Source: Citrobacter youngae ATCC 29220
GTDB taxonomy: Bacteria; Pseudomonadota; Gammaproteobacteria; Enterobacterales; Enterobacteriaceae
Length of the DNA stretch: 64,000 nucleotides
Direction of reading: 5' to 3'
Assembly: GCF_000155975.1 (NCBI RefSeq)
Contig: NZ_GG730299.1
Location: 803,340-867,339 of the forward strand
How positions within the stretch are numbered: the stretch's first letter is position 1; every line of letters starts with the position of its first letter. The translations under genes were made by a program, and so were the position numbers. This document shows positions 19,855 through 28,921 of the stretch, one piece after another. Below the pieces are notes generated by a model. That model ran no database searches, was not told the DNA's origin, and saw only the letters and a program-made list of their open reading frames with translations.

Positions 19855-20352
19855 ATGAACAAATCAGAGCTATACACGGATCTGAACCGTGATTTTCAGG
19901 CATTAATGGCAGGTGAAACCAGTTTTTTGGCAACGCTGGCAAATACCAGCGCATTGTTGTACGAGCGTCTTGCACAAGTAAACTGGGCCGGTTTTTACCT
20001 GCTTGAGAACGAGACCCTCGTTCTTGGTCCTTTCCAGGGCAAAATCGCCTGTGTACGGATCCCGGTAGGGCGTGGCGTATGCGGTACCGCAGTGGCGCGC
20101 AATCAGGTTCAGCGCATTGAAGACGTACACGCTTTTGACGGGCATATCGCATGCGATGCCGCCAGCAACGCGGAAATCGTTCTGCCAATCACCGTTGAAA
20201 ATCAGATAATCGGCGTGCTGGATATTGATAGCACCGCGTTTGGCCGCTTCACTGAAGAAGATGAAGAGGGGCTGCGTACGCTTGTGGCACAGCTTGAAAC
20301 CGTGCTTGCAACGACGGATTACAAAAAATTCTTTGCGAGCGTCGCAGGATAA
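19855..20352 (+). CDS. msrC: Free methionine-(R)-sulfoxide reductase (fRMsr, YebR)
   Basis: 165 residues, a single GAF domain enzyme that reduces free Met-R-sulfoxide, supplied by thioredoxin. The three family cysteines are visible: GKIACVRIPVGRGVCGTAVA and AFDGHIACDAASNAEIV. The start ATG at 19855 gives the E. coli length. It is divergent from letA and followed by proQ after 96 bases. Confidence 0.94.
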   Translation: MNKSELYTDLNRDFQALMAGETSFLATLANTSALLYERLAQVNWAGFYLLENETLVLGPFQGKIACVRIPVGRGVCGTAVARNQVQRIEDVHAFDGHIACDAASNAEIVLPITVENQIIGVLDIDSTAFGRFTEEDEEGLRTLVAQLETVLATTDYKKFFASVAG

Positions 20353-20448
20353 TCAACGGATAACGTAGCAATTACTGATGACGTCATTATAATGTCGCCT
20401 GTTCATGCCTGCGCTTGTTGGCTACGTCCGTTGTAATCAGGAAATTTC

Positions 20449-21135
20449 ATGGAAAATCAACCTAAGTTGAATAGCAGTAAAGAAGTCATCGCGTTTCTGG
20501 CCGAACGCTTCCCGCAGTGTTTTAGCGCGGAAGGCGAAGCGCGCCCACTGAAAATTGGCATTTTTCAGGATCTGGTAGAGCGTGTTGAGGGTGAAATGAA
20601 CCTCAGCAAGACACAGCTACGTTCTGCCTTACGTCTCTATACTTCGAGCTGGCGCTATCTGTATGGCGTTAAATTGGGCGCAACGCGTGTTGATCTCGAC
20701 GGCAACCCATGTGGTGAGCTGGATGAGCAACATGTTGAACATGCTCGCAAACAGCTGGAAGAAGCTAAAGCCCGCGTTCAGGCGCAACGTGCAGAGCAAC
20801 AGGCGAAAAAACGCGAAGCGGCCGCTGCTGCCGGCGAAAAAGAAGACGCACCGCGTCGCGAGCGTAAGCCGCGTCCTGCTCCGCGTCGTAAAGAAGGGGC
20901 TGAACGTAAACCTCGCGCTGACAAACCAGCGGCAAAAGCACCGCGTGCTCCTCGTGAAGAACAGCATACCCCGGTATCTGATATTTCAGTGCTGACGGTA
21001 GGGCAGTCTTTGAAGGTGAAAGCAGGTAATAATGCGATGGATGCCACCGTATTAGAAATCACCAAAGATGGCGTCCGTGTACAGCTGAATTCGGGTATGT
21101 CTTTGATTGTACGCGCAGAACACCTGGTGTTCTGA
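20449..21135 (+). CDS. proQ: RNA chaperone ProQ
   Basis: 228 residues. A FinO-type RNA-binding domain occupies roughly residues 1-120, followed by a Lys/Arg/Ala/Pro-rich linker (about 121-178) and a small Tudor-like C-terminal domain. ProQ binds structured small RNAs and 3' ends and influences ProP and many mRNAs. The gene is followed 19 bases later by prc, its usual operon partner. Confidence 0.96.
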   Translation: MENQPKLNSSKEVIAFLAERFPQCFSAEGEARPLKIGIFQDLVERVEGEMNLSKTQLRSALRLYTSSWRYLYGVKLGATRVDLDGNPCGELDEQHVEHARKQLEEAKARVQAQRAEQQAKKREAAAAAGEKEDAPRRERKPRPAPRRKEGAERKPRADKPAAKAPRAPREEQHTPVSDISVLTVGQSLKVKAGNNAMDATVLEITKDGVRVQLNSGMSLIVRAEHLVF

Positions 21136-21154
21136 AACGGAGGCCAGGCCTGGC

Positions 21155-23203
21155 ATGAACACTTTTTTTAGGCTTACTGCGTTAGCTGGTCTGCTTGCAT
21201 TAGCAGGCCAGGCACTTGCTGTAGAAGACATCACGCGTGCAGATCAAATCCCCGTCTTAAAGGAAGAAACCCAGCATGCGACGGTGAGCGAACGTGTAAC
21301 ATCACGCTTTACACGTTCACATTATCGCCAGTTCGATCTGGATCAGGCGTTCTCGGCAAAAATTTTTGACCGCTATCTGAATCTGCTCGACTACAGCCAC
21401 AACGTCCTGTTGGCGAGCGATATCGAACAGTATGCAAAAAAGAAAACGGTCCTCGGCGATGAACTGCGCACGGGCAAGCTGGATGTCTTTTACGACCTCT
21501 ATAATCTGGCGCAAAAACGCCGCTTTGAACGTTATCAGTACGCGCTAAGCGTGCTGGCGCGTCCAATGGATTTTACCGGTACCGACACGTTTAACCTCGA
21601 CCGGAGCAAAGCTCCGTGGCCGAAGAGCGAAGCAGAGCTTAACGCGCTGTGGGACGGCAAGGTTAAATTTGACGAACTCAGCCTGAAGCTGACCGGTAAA
21701 ACCGATGCGGAAATTCGTGAAACGCTGACGCGTCGCTACAAATTTGCCATTCGCCGTCTGGTGCAGACGAACAGTGAAGATGTGTTCTCGCTGGCGATGA
21801 CGGCTTTCGCGCGTGAAATCGATCCGCATACTAATTATCTTTCTCCGCGTAACACAGAACAGTTTAATACTGAAATGAGCCTGTCTCTGGAAGGTATTGG
21901 CGCGGTTCTGCAAATGGATGATGACTACACCGTCATCAACTCCATGGTAGCCGGTGGCCCGGCCGCCAAGAGCAAGGCGATAAGCGTTGGCGACCGTATC
22001 GTCGGCGTGGGGCAGACCGGCAAGGGCATGGTCGACGTCATTGGCTGGCGTCTGGATGACGTTGTGGCGCTGATTAAAGGGCCTAAAGGCAGTAAGGTTC
22101 GCCTTGAAATCCTGCCTGCCGGCAAAGGTACCAAGACGCGCATCGTGACGTTGACGCGTGAGCGAATTCGCCTTGAAGACCGTGCCGTTAAAATGTCCGT
22201 GAAAACCGTTGGCAAAGAAAAAGTCGGCGTACTGGATATTCCTGGCTTCTATGTTGGCCTGACGGATGACGTAAAAGTTCAGCTGCAGAAGCTGGAAAAA
22301 CAGAACGTCAGCAGCGTGGTTATCGATTTGCGCACCAACGGCGGCGGTGCACTGACCGAAGCGGTCTCGCTTTCCGGTCTGTTCATTCCTTCCGGCCCGG
22401 TGGTCCAGGTTCGTGATAATAACGGTAAAGTGCGTGAAGACAGCGATACCGATGGCGTTGTGTACTACAAAGGTCCGCTGGTGGTGTTAGTCGATCGCTT
22501 CAGCGCCTCGGCATCGGAAATTTTTGCCGCGGCAATGCAGGATTATGGCCGTGCGCTGATCGTCGGTGAACCGACCTTTGGTAAGGGCACCGTACAGCAG
22601 TATCGTTCTCTGAACCGTATTTACGATCAGATGCTGCGTCCGGAATGGCCTGCGCTGGGTTCTGTTCAGTACACGATCCAGAAGTTCTACCGTGTAAATG
22701 GCGGCAGTACGCAGCGTAAGGGCGTTACGCCGGATATCATCATGCCGACAGGTAATGAAGAAACCGAAACCGGCGAGAAATTCGAAGACAACGCGCTGCC
22801 GTGGGATAGCATTGATGCTGCGACTTACACCAAATCAGATAACCTGACGCCGTTTGGACCAGAATTGCTGAAAGAGCACAATGCACGTATTGCGAACGAT
22901 CCTGAGTTCCAGTACATCATGAAGGACATTGCGCGATTCAATGCGATGAAGGATAAGCGCAGCATCGCTTCTCTCAATTACGCGCAGCGTGAGAAAGAGA
23001 ACAATGAAGATGATGCACTGCGTCTGGCGCGCATCAACGACCGGTTTAAGCGAGAAGGCAAACCGCCGTTGAAGAAACTGGACGACCTGCCGAAGGATTA
23101 CCAGGAGCCGGATCCGTATCTGGATGAAACGGTAAAAATCGCGCTCGACCTGGCGCATCTTGAAAAAGAGAAGCCAGCGGAACAGCCCGCGAACAGTCAA
23201 TAA
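21155..23203 (+). CDS. prc: Periplasmic tail-specific protease Prc (Tsp)
   Basis: 682 residues from MNTFFRLTALAGLLALAGQA, a signal peptide cleaved after ALAV or nearby. A PDZ domain (about 235-325) precedes the S41 peptidase core with the catalytic Ser/Lys pair in FSASASEIF (Ser452) and FGKGTVQQ (Lys477). Prc trims C-termini, including that of PBP3 (FtsI), and degrades MepS with the adaptor NlpI. An upstream in-frame ATG inside proQ is rejected on family length. The terminator lies 8 bases after the stop. Confidence 0.96.
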   Translation: MNTFFRLTALAGLLALAGQALAVEDITRADQIPVLKEETQHATVSERVTSRFTRSHYRQFDLDQAFSAKIFDRYLNLLDYSHNVLLASDIEQYAKKKTVLGDELRTGKLDVFYDLYNLAQKRRFERYQYALSVLARPMDFTGTDTFNLDRSKAPWPKSEAELNALWDGKVKFDELSLKLTGKTDAEIRETLTRRYKFAIRRLVQTNSEDVFSLAMTAFAREIDPHTNYLSPRNTEQFNTEMSLSLEGIGAVLQMDDDYTVINSMVAGGPAAKSKAISVGDRIVGVGQTGKGMVDVIGWRLDDVVALIKGPKGSKVRLEILPAGKGTKTRIVTLTRERIRLEDRAVKMSVKTVGKEKVGVLDIPGFYVGLTDDVKVQLQKLEKQNVSSVVIDLRTNGGGALTEAVSLSGLFIPSGPVVQVRDNNGKVREDSDTDGVVYYKGPLVVLVDRFSASASEIFAAAMQDYGRALIVGEPTFGKGTVQQYRSLNRIYDQMLRPEWPALGSVQYTIQKFYRVNGGSTQRKGVTPDIIMPTGNEETETGEKFEDNALPWDSIDAATYTKSDNLTPFGPELLKEHNARIANDPEFQYIMKDIARFNAMKDKRSIASLNYAQREKENNEDDALRLARINDRFKREGKPPLKKLDDLPKDYQEPDPYLDETVKIALDLAHLEKEKPAEQPANSQ

Positions 23204-23210
23204 CCTCAAA

Positions 23211-23240
23211 CAGGCACAAGAAATTGTGCCTGTTTTTTTA
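23211..23240 (+). terminator. Terminator of proQ-prc
   Basis: CAGGCACAA GAAA TTGTGCCTG followed by seven T residues, immediately after the prc stop. Confidence 0.93.
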
Positions 23241-23395
23241 ACAAGCGCATGAAGACGTCAGTCTGATACGATAAAATGTAAAGTTGTGTCTTTCTGGTGA
23301 CTTAGCACCTGTGGATGCTTGAAAATAGCCATAAGACCCATACGATATGGGTAATCGCATAGTGCGTTTTGTTAAATTGAGGTTAAAAGAAAATT

Positions 23396-24277
23396 ATGAT
23401 GCGAATCGCGCTCTTCCTGCTGACGAACCTGGCTGTGATGGTCGTTTTCGGGCTGGTATTGAGCCTGACAGGGATTCAGTCAAGCAGCGTTCAAGGCTTG
23501 TTGATCATGGCACTGCTGTTTGGTTTTGGTGGTTCCTTCATTTCGCTGCTGATGTCCAAATGGATGGCGTTAAAGTCCGTTGGCGGGGAAGTGATCGAAC
23601 AGCCCCGTAATGAAAGAGAACGCTGGCTGATGAATACGGTAGCGAATCAGGCCCGCCAGGCCGGTATCGCTATGCCGCAGGTTGCAATCTACCATGCGCC
23701 GGATATTAACGCGTTTGCGACCGGCGCGCGCCGGGACGCCTCGCTGGTGGCCGTGAGCACTGGCCTGTTGCAAAACATGAGCCCGGACGAAGCCGAAGCG
23801 GTTATCGCGCACGAGATCAGCCACATTGCCAATGGCGACATGGTGACCATGACGCTCATTCAGGGTGTGGTGAACACCTTCGTTATCTTTATCTCACGTA
23901 TTCTGGCGCAAATTGCCGCAGGATTTATGGGCGGAAACCGCGATGAGGGTGAGGGCAGCAATGGCAACCCGTTAATCTACTTTGCGGTGGCGACGGTACT
24001 GGAACTGGTGTTTGGTATTCTGGCCAGCATTATTACCATGTGGTTCTCACGTCATCGTGAATTCCATGCGGACGCGGGTTCTGCCAAACTGGTTGGCCGT
24101 GAGAAAATGATTGCCGCGCTGCAGCGTCTGAAAACCAGCTATGAGCCGCAGGAAGCGACCAGCATGATGGCTTTCTGCATCAACGGTAAATCTAAATCGT
24201 TGAGTGAGCTGTTTATGACTCACCCTCCGTTGGATAAACGTATTGAAGCGTTGCGCAGCGGGGAATACCTGAAGTAA
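23396..24277 (+). CDS. htpX: Membrane zinc metalloprotease HtpX
   Basis: 293 residues, the E. coli length, an M48 peptidase of the inner membrane involved in quality control with FtsH. Two N-terminal helices are followed by the zinc motif HEISH (residues 139-143), two more helices and a downstream Glu ligand region in [21 protein letters not shown] gives the ribosome site. It is Cpx- and heat-regulated in E. coli; no operator was read with confidence here. Confidence 0.96.
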   Translation: MMRIALFLLTNLAVMVVFGLVLSLTGIQSSSVQGLLIMALLFGFGGSFISLLMSKWMALKSVGGEVIEQPRNERERWLMNTVANQARQAGIAMPQVAIYHAPDINAFATGARRDASLVAVSTGLLQNMSPDEAEAVIAHEISHIANGDMVTMTLIQGVVNTFVIFISRILAQIAAGFMGGNRDEGEGSNGNPLIYFAVATVLELVFGILASIITMWFSRHREFHADAGSAKLVGREKMIAALQRLKTSYEPQEATSMMAFCINGKSKSLSELFMTHPPLDKRIEALRSGEYLK

Positions 24278-24292
24278 CCTGCGAAAGTCCAG

Positions 24293-24322
24293 AAAAAGCG
24301 CGTCGCCAGACGCGCTTTTTTT
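24293..24322. terminator. Bidirectional terminator between htpX and yebQ
   Basis: AAAAAGCGCGTC GCCA GACGCGCTTTTTTT can stop both converging genes. Its right end overlaps the yebQ stop codon. Confidence 0.9.
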
Positions 24323-25694
24323 ACGCCTGAACGCGCGGCTGCGTAATCCGTAAGCCGCTCACGATTGCGGCCAGCGAGGCCAGTATGCTAGCGGTGATTA
24401 GTGAGACGTGCGTTCCGCTATCACCAAAGTGATTGAGCATTAACGCCACCAGCGCCGCTCCGGTACTTTGCCCTAACAAGCGCGCGGTCCCCAGCATACC
24501 GCTTGCCCCGCCGCTGCGTTCACGTGGCGCAGAGGTGATGATGGTGTGGTTATTCGGTGACTGGAATAACCCAAAGCCCGCGCCGCACAGCATCATCGGC
24601 CAGATGATATTCAAATCCGAGGGCGAAGAGGGCAGTAGCACCAGAGAAAATAACCCGCTCGCCATCACGGCCATCCCCAGAGCACCCAACAGTCCCGCGT
24701 GGACGCGTTCTATAAGATACCCCGCCAGCGGCGCCATCACCATGGTTGCCAGCGGCCACGGGGTCAACAGCAGACCCGTTTCTACTTCGCTACGACCGAG
24801 CACGGTTTGTAGAAAAAAGGGCAGAGAAACCATCGCCAGCATTTGTGCGCTAAATGAACAGATTGACGTGCAAATAGAGAGTGAAAACAGCGGAATGCGC
24901 AGTAGGTCAACCGGTAATAACGGCACCGGCAGCGCAAGCTGGCGGCGGATAAAGAAAAAGCCCACCACGATCAGTCCCACCAGCTCCGCACCAATCAACT
25001 TTAGCGACTGCCCTTGTGCAAAGCCGCTGAGGGCGGTGATCAACAGACCGAACGTTAAGGCATTCATCACCGCACTGGGCAGGTCAAAGCGCGGTTTATT
25101 GCTCCGTGACGAATTAGGCGGCAGAAAGCGCATGGCCAGCAGCAGGGCAATAATCCCCAGCGGGACGTTAATCAGAAACAGCCATTTCCAGGAAGAGATA
25201 GACAGGATCGCCGCGGCAATGGTGGGGCCTGCCGCTGAGGAGACCGCCACGATAAAGGAGTTAATCCCCATCCCCCGACCAAGCTGACGCTGGGGATAAA
25301 TAAGTCTAATCAATGCCGTATTCACACTCATCAGCGCCGCGCCGCCAAACCCCTGCGCCACGCGGGCCAGGGTCAACATTTCTAGCGAGTCTGATAAGGC
25401 ACAGAACAGCGACGCGAGCAGGAATACGACGAGGCCACATTTATAAATGCGGCGATAGCCAAACATATCCCCCAAAAAGGAGAGTGACAGCAGCGAAACG
25501 ACAATGGCGATTTGATAGGCGTTAACGACCCAGATTGAGCTGGCAGGAGAAGCCTGAAGGTCGGTAGCAATGGTTGGAAGAGCCACGTTTGCTATTGCGC
25601 CGTCGAGTACTGCCATAGAGATGCCAATAACAACGGTTAAAATTGCACCATATCGCAGGGGCAACGGCAGGCCATCAGCCTGAATTTTTTCCAT
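24321..25694 (-). CDS. yebQ: MFS drug:H+ antiporter-family transporter YebQ
   Basis: 457 residues with about 14 predicted helices, DHA2 type. It has the family motif WVVNAYQIAIVVSLLSLSFL and the loop GDMFGYRRIYKCG of major facilitator proteins. The substrate is unknown. It stands alone leftward and divergent from kdgR with a 175-base gap that holds both promoters; co-control with kdgR is possible but not shown. Confidence 0.92.
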   Translation of the reverse strand: MEKIQADGLPLPLRYGAILTVVIGISMAVLDGAIANVALPTIATDLQASPASSIWVVNAYQIAIVVSLLSLSFLGDMFGYRRIYKCGLVVFLLASLFCALSDSLEMLTLARVAQGFGGAALMSVNTALIRLIYPQRQLGRGMGINSFIVAVSSAAGPTIAAAILSISSWKWLFLINVPLGIIALLLAMRFLPPNSSRSNKPRFDLPSAVMNALTFGLLITALSGFAQGQSLKLIGAELVGLIVVGFFFIRRQLALPVPLLPVDLLRIPLFSLSICTSICSFSAQMLAMVSLPFFLQTVLGRSEVETGLLLTPWPLATMVMAPLAGYLIERVHAGLLGALGMAVMASGLFSLVLLPSSPSDLNIIWPMMLCGAGFGLFQSPNNHTIITSAPRERSGGASGMLGTARLLGQSTGAALVALMLNHFGDSGTHVSLITASILASLAAIVSGLRITQPRVQA

Positions 25695-25869
25695 AAGGGG
25701 TCAATTTTATCGGAAATTATGATGAGAATAATTATATTAGCATTGATATACAGGCGTTAGGTCGCAGATTTGTAACTAAGTGAGCAAAGATGGATTGCGA
25801 GGGCTGGTACGTGAAATTATAATAAAAACCGGTTCTGATTTTTATAAAACACTCGTAATGAGGTGATAA

Positions 25870-26661
25870 ATGGCAATCGCAGATCTGGATAAACAACCCG
25901 ATTCTGTATCTTCCGTGCTGAAAGTTTTTGGCATCCTGCAGGCGCTAGGTGAAGAGCGCGAAATTGGTATTACCGAGCTGTCGCAACGCGTAATGATGTC
26001 AAAAAGCACCGTTTATCGCTTTTTGCAGACCATGAAAACGCTGGGTTATGTGGCACAAGAAGGCGAGTCAGAGAAATACTCCCTGACCCTGAAACTATTC
26101 GAGCTGGGTGCGCGCGCGTTACAAAACGTTGATCTGATCCGTAGCGCTGACATCCAGATGCGTGAACTGTCGCGTTTGACCAAGGAGACCGTACACCTTG
26201 GCGCTCTGGATGAAGACAGCATCGTCTACATTCATAAAATCGACTCCATGTACAATCTGCGCATGTACTCCCGCGTCGGTCGTCGTAATCCATTGTACAG
26301 CACCGCTATCGGTAAAGTGCTTCTGGCATGGCGTGACCGCGATGAAGTGAAGGAAATTCTTGACGGCATTGAGTACAAACGCAGCACCGATCGTACTATT
26401 ACGAATACTGATGAATTGCTGGTCTTGCTGGATAAAGTACGTGAACAGGGTTACGGCGAAGATAACGAAGAACAGGAAGAAGGCCTGCGCTGCATCGGTG
26501 TTCCGGTGTTTGACCGTTTTGGCGTCGTTATTGCGGGCTTGAGTATTTCATTCCCGACGCTGCGTTTTTCAGAAGAACGTTTGCACGAGTATGTGGCGAT
26601 GCTGCACACGGCGGCGCGTAAGATTTCTGAACAAATGGGCTATAACGATTATCCGTTCTAA
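25870..26661 (+). CDS. kdgR: IclR-family repressor KdgR
   Basis: 263 residues, the E. coli length. The N-terminal winged helix-turn-helix covers about residues 15-75 (ITELSQRVMMSKSTVYRFLQ), and the IclR effector domain follows. KdgR represses ketodeoxygluconate uptake and metabolism (kdgT, kdgK, eda), relieved by 2-keto-3-deoxygluconate. Its target eda is at 2.8 kb of this window. A strong terminator follows. Confidence 0.95.
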   Translation: MAIADLDKQPDSVSSVLKVFGILQALGEEREIGITELSQRVMMSKSTVYRFLQTMKTLGYVAQEGESEKYSLTLKLFELGARALQNVDLIRSADIQMRELSRLTKETVHLGALDEDSIVYIHKIDSMYNLRMYSRVGRRNPLYSTAIGKVLLAWRDRDEVKEILDGIEYKRSTDRTITNTDELLVLLDKVREQGYGEDNEEQEEGLRCIGVPVFDRFGVVIAGLSISFPTLRFSEERLHEYVAMLHTAARKISEQMGYNDYPF

Positions 26662-26685
26662 TCAGACGAAATAGCGTGACGTGTT

Positions 26686-26717
26686 AAACCCCAGATATGG
26701 TGTATCTGGGGTTTTTT
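26686..26717 (+). terminator. Terminator of kdgR
   Basis: AAACCCCAGATA TGGTG TATCTGGGGTTTTTT, 25 bases after the stop codon. Confidence 0.93.
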
Positions 26718-26775
26718 AATGAATAAAATTAACGCTGTTTTAGGCAAATACCCTATCGAATGTAGTGCCGCTTTC

Positions 26776-27015
26776 TTAACCGTTATCGATAACGACGGTG
26801 CTTTTCCTTAATAAAGGGCAATCTGACAGGCCAATGAGACCGCTGTTGGTGTGAACGTATTGCGCGGTGCTGGTCCCGCGAGCAGTCAGATATTGGCATT
26901 GCAGACCCAGACCGGCTGCATTCTCCTTACTTCCGATCAACACTCCATAGCCGCTTAGTAATAAACCGATCCAAACCAGAGCTAACAACACAATAGCGCG
27001 GATAATCAGACGCAT
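26776..27015 (-). CDS. yobH: Small exported or membrane protein YobH
   Basis: 79 residues, the E. coli length. An N-terminal hydrophobic helix (IVLLALVWIGLLLSGYGVLI) is followed by a short soluble part with two cysteines (LGLQCQYL and SDCPLL) that could pair in the periplasm. Function unknown. It is divergent from mgrB with a 164-base gap. Confidence 0.88.
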   Translation of the reverse strand: MRLIIRAIVLLALVWIGLLLSGYGVLIGSKENAAGLGLQCQYLTARGTSTAQYVHTNSGLIGLSDCPLLRKSTVVIDNG

Positions 27016-27107
27016 TACAACCTCTTATCTTTTCTCGTTGCTATTAGATTAGCCTGTACACGTGATGAAACAAGTCAATCATTCCTAAAAAGAGGGAATG
27101 CCGTTAC

Positions 27108-27124
27108 AGTTAACGCAGGGTTTA
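27108..27124 (+). promoter_or_regulatory. Probable PhoP box of mgrB
   Basis: AGTTAA CGCAG GGTTTA is a direct hexamer repeat with 5-base spacer, matching the PhoP pattern (T/G)GTTTA-N5-(T/G)GTTTA with the stronger half downstream. A -10 (GATAAT, 27135-27140) follows at the spacing usual for PhoP-activated promoters. mgrB is a strongly PhoP-induced gene. Confidence 0.7.
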
Positions 27125-27179
27125 GGTAACGCGTGATAATTTATAGACATAAGATGTAGAGTCGAAGAGTGGAGCTGGA

Positions 27180-27323
27180 GTGAAAAAAATACGCTGGGTG
27201 GTACTGATTGTTGTCGTGCTGGTATGCATATTGATGTGGGCGCAGGTGTTCAACATCATGTGCGATCAGGACGTACAATTTTTCAGCGGTATTTGTGCCA
27301 TCAATAAATTTATTCCCTGGTAA
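27180..27323 (+). CDS. mgrB: PhoQ feedback inhibitor MgrB
   Basis: A 47-residue membrane peptide started by GTG behind GGAGCTGGA. It has a short Lys/Arg start, one membrane helix ([18 protein letters not shown]) and a periplasmic tail with Cys28 and Cys39, the pair that forms the needed disulfide, ending NKFIPW. MgrB binds PhoQ and dampens its kinase activity; loss of it causes colistin resistance in several enterobacteria. The gene is intact here. Confidence 0.95.
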   Translation: MKKIRWVVLIVVVLVCILMWAQVFNIMCDQDVQFFSGICAINKFIPW

Positions 27324-27397
27324 GCGCATTTTTGCAACAGTTGATTACCTTCTTGTGCGGCAGTGGTAAACTACGCTGTCTACATTGAGGTGGTGAA

Positions 27398-27682
27398 ATG
27401 AACGAAGTTTTGAATTCGGGCGCGTTAAGTTTTGCGTCTTTAGCGGTATCGGTGGTGGTTTTGGTTGTCGGACTTGTGCTGTGGTTTTTCATTAATCGCG
27501 CAAGTTCGCGTACTAACGAGCAGATAGAACTGCTTGAAGCATTGTTAGACCAGCAAAAAAGACAGAACGCATTACTCCGTCGCCTTTGTGAAGCTAACGA
27601 ACCGGAAAAAGCGGCGGAGCCTGCAGCGGTCGCTGCGAAGGACGAAGATGACGACATCATTCGCCTGGTCGCCGAGCGGTAA
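27398..27682 (+). CDS. yebO: Small membrane protein YebO
   Basis: 94 residues, close to the E. coli 95. One N-terminal helix (SLAVSVVVLVVGLVLWFFI) is followed by a charged, probably coiled region (ASSRTNEQIELLEALLDQ) and an acidic tail. Function unknown; it usually follows mgrB, 74 bases upstream, and may share its transcript. Confidence 0.92.
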   Translation: MNEVLNSGALSFASLAVSVVVLVVGLVLWFFINRASSRTNEQIELLEALLDQQKRQNALLRRLCEANEPEKAAEPAAVAAKDEDDDIIRLVAER

Positions 27683-28336
27683 AAAAACAGTATGGCAGGG
27701 TGAAGGTCTGCTGATGCTGTTCACAGAGACTTCATCCTGTCGTCACTATGCGTTATCGTAACTATGCCAGATCATTTTCTTCTGCTCCCGTCGCGTAATT
27801 AGCGCTCGGAGCCGCCTGTAATCGCAGTATTTTCAGATGCGCCAGCCAATTAATATCTTATGTCCGGTCCGTAATAAATATAATTTCCCATAGGTTAAAA
27901 ATATGATTATGTCATTTTTGTGATAACGATCGTCTTATTAACAGCGAAACGTTTCTCTTCCTTCTTTTGTGCATTGTCATCATTCTTTCATTATTTTTCT
28001 GCAAAATCAGAAGGCGGATCTCATTTTTACGCTTGTGACATTTTATGCATTACTAAGCATAAAAAATGATATCCGGCCGACCTTGTGACAGATAACCTGG
28101 AACAACTGAAGCTATTGAGCTATGGTAGAAATGTCCCTGTTACGCGGCAAGCCTGACGGGGCAAGGGGAGAGCGGCGAGAATATAACGTAGCCCGGTCTG
28201 GCGCATAACTGTGCAGTTGCCGTTTGATGAACGACAGGATTTGTGCGACCGATCGAGACACGTTTAAAAATGGCTTGCCATTATTTACGTTGTATGTGAT
28301 AACACGTTTTGGGTTAAACGAGGTACAGTTCTGTTT
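27683..28336. other. Long A/T-rich region upstream of yobF-cspC
   Basis: 654 bases with no credible gene. It holds several long A/T tracts, an imperfect hairpin at 28041-28066 (TTTATGC/GCATAAA) and a purine-rich stretch CGGGGCAAGGGGAGAG near 28157. It should contain the promoter and a long leader for yobF-cspC. Cold-shock family genes often have long structured leaders. No small RNA could be identified with confidence. Confidence 0.5.
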
Positions 28337-28480
28337 ATGTGTGGCATTTTCAGTAAAGAAGTCCTGAGTAAACACGTTGACGTTGAATACCGCTTCTCTG
28401 CCGAACCTTATATTAGTGCCTCAAGCAGTAATGTCTCAGTTTTATCTATGTTATGCCCGCGGGCGAAGAAAATACTCTAA
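28337..28480 (+). CDS. yobF: Small stress protein YobF
   Basis: 47 residues starting [20 protein letters not shown], very close to E. coli YobF (DUF2527). It is the first gene of the yobF-cspC unit; cspC starts 12 bases after its stop. E. coli YobF accumulates in heat and other stresses, and its molecular role is unknown. Confidence 0.93.
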   Translation: MCGIFSKEVLSKHVDVEYRFSAEPYISASSSNVSVLSMLCPRAKKIL

Positions 28481-28492
28481 GGAATTTTGCAA

Positions 28493-28702
28493 ATGGCAAA
28501 GATTAAAGGTCAAGTTAAGTGGTTCAACGAGTCTAAAGGTTTTGGCTTCATTACTCCGGCTGATGGCAGCAAAGACGTGTTCGTACACTTCTCCGCTATC
28601 CAGGGTAACGGCTTCAAAACTCTGGCTGAAGGCCAGAACGTTGAGTTCGAAATTCAGGACGGCCAGAAAGGTCCGGCTGCTGTTAACGTAACAGCTATCT
28701 GA
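28493..28702 (+). CDS. cspC: Cold-shock-like RNA chaperone CspC
   Basis: 69 residues, one cold-shock domain, with RNP1 KGFGFI and RNP2 VFVHF. It is constitutively made at 37 C in E. coli and stabilises rpoS and other mRNAs. The start is set by the family; ATG follows AAGGAATTTTGCAA. Codon choice is strongly biased to preferred codons, as expected of a highly expressed gene. Followed by a terminator 48 bases on. Confidence 0.97.
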
Positions 28703-28750
28703 TCGACACCACTGATTTGAAGCGCGTATGCGCAACCATCTCAGATATAA

Positions 28751-28774
28751 AGCCTCGCTCATGCGGGGCTTTTT
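28751..28774 (+). terminator. Terminator of yobF-cspC
   Basis: AGCCTCGCTCATGCGGGGCT followed by TTTT; the stem has one G-T pair. Confidence 0.85.
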
Positions 28775-28921
28775 AAGTCAAACTACGTCAAAATATTTCT
28801 GAATGCCCATCCATTAGCGCTTTGTTGCAAACGCGTGATGTTCGTAGCATAGTTTTTCCCGCATTCTCGCGGCATTTCTCGTTAAATCAGTCACCTGAAA
28901 AGTTATTACGCGGGAGTCCAG

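Noticed and set aside
23371..23387. GTTAAA-N5-GTTAAA as a CpxR box for htpX
   Set aside because: The pattern covers the htpX ribosome site, too far downstream for an activator site, and each half differs from GTAAA.
24433..25287. A 284-codon open frame opposite yebQ
   Set aside because: Rich in Pro, Arg and Ser as expected from the reverse of a membrane protein; no family likeness.
28112..28375. Minus-strand frame of 87 codons in the yobF leader
   Set aside because: Ends across yobF in antisense and has no ribosome site or similarity I recognise.
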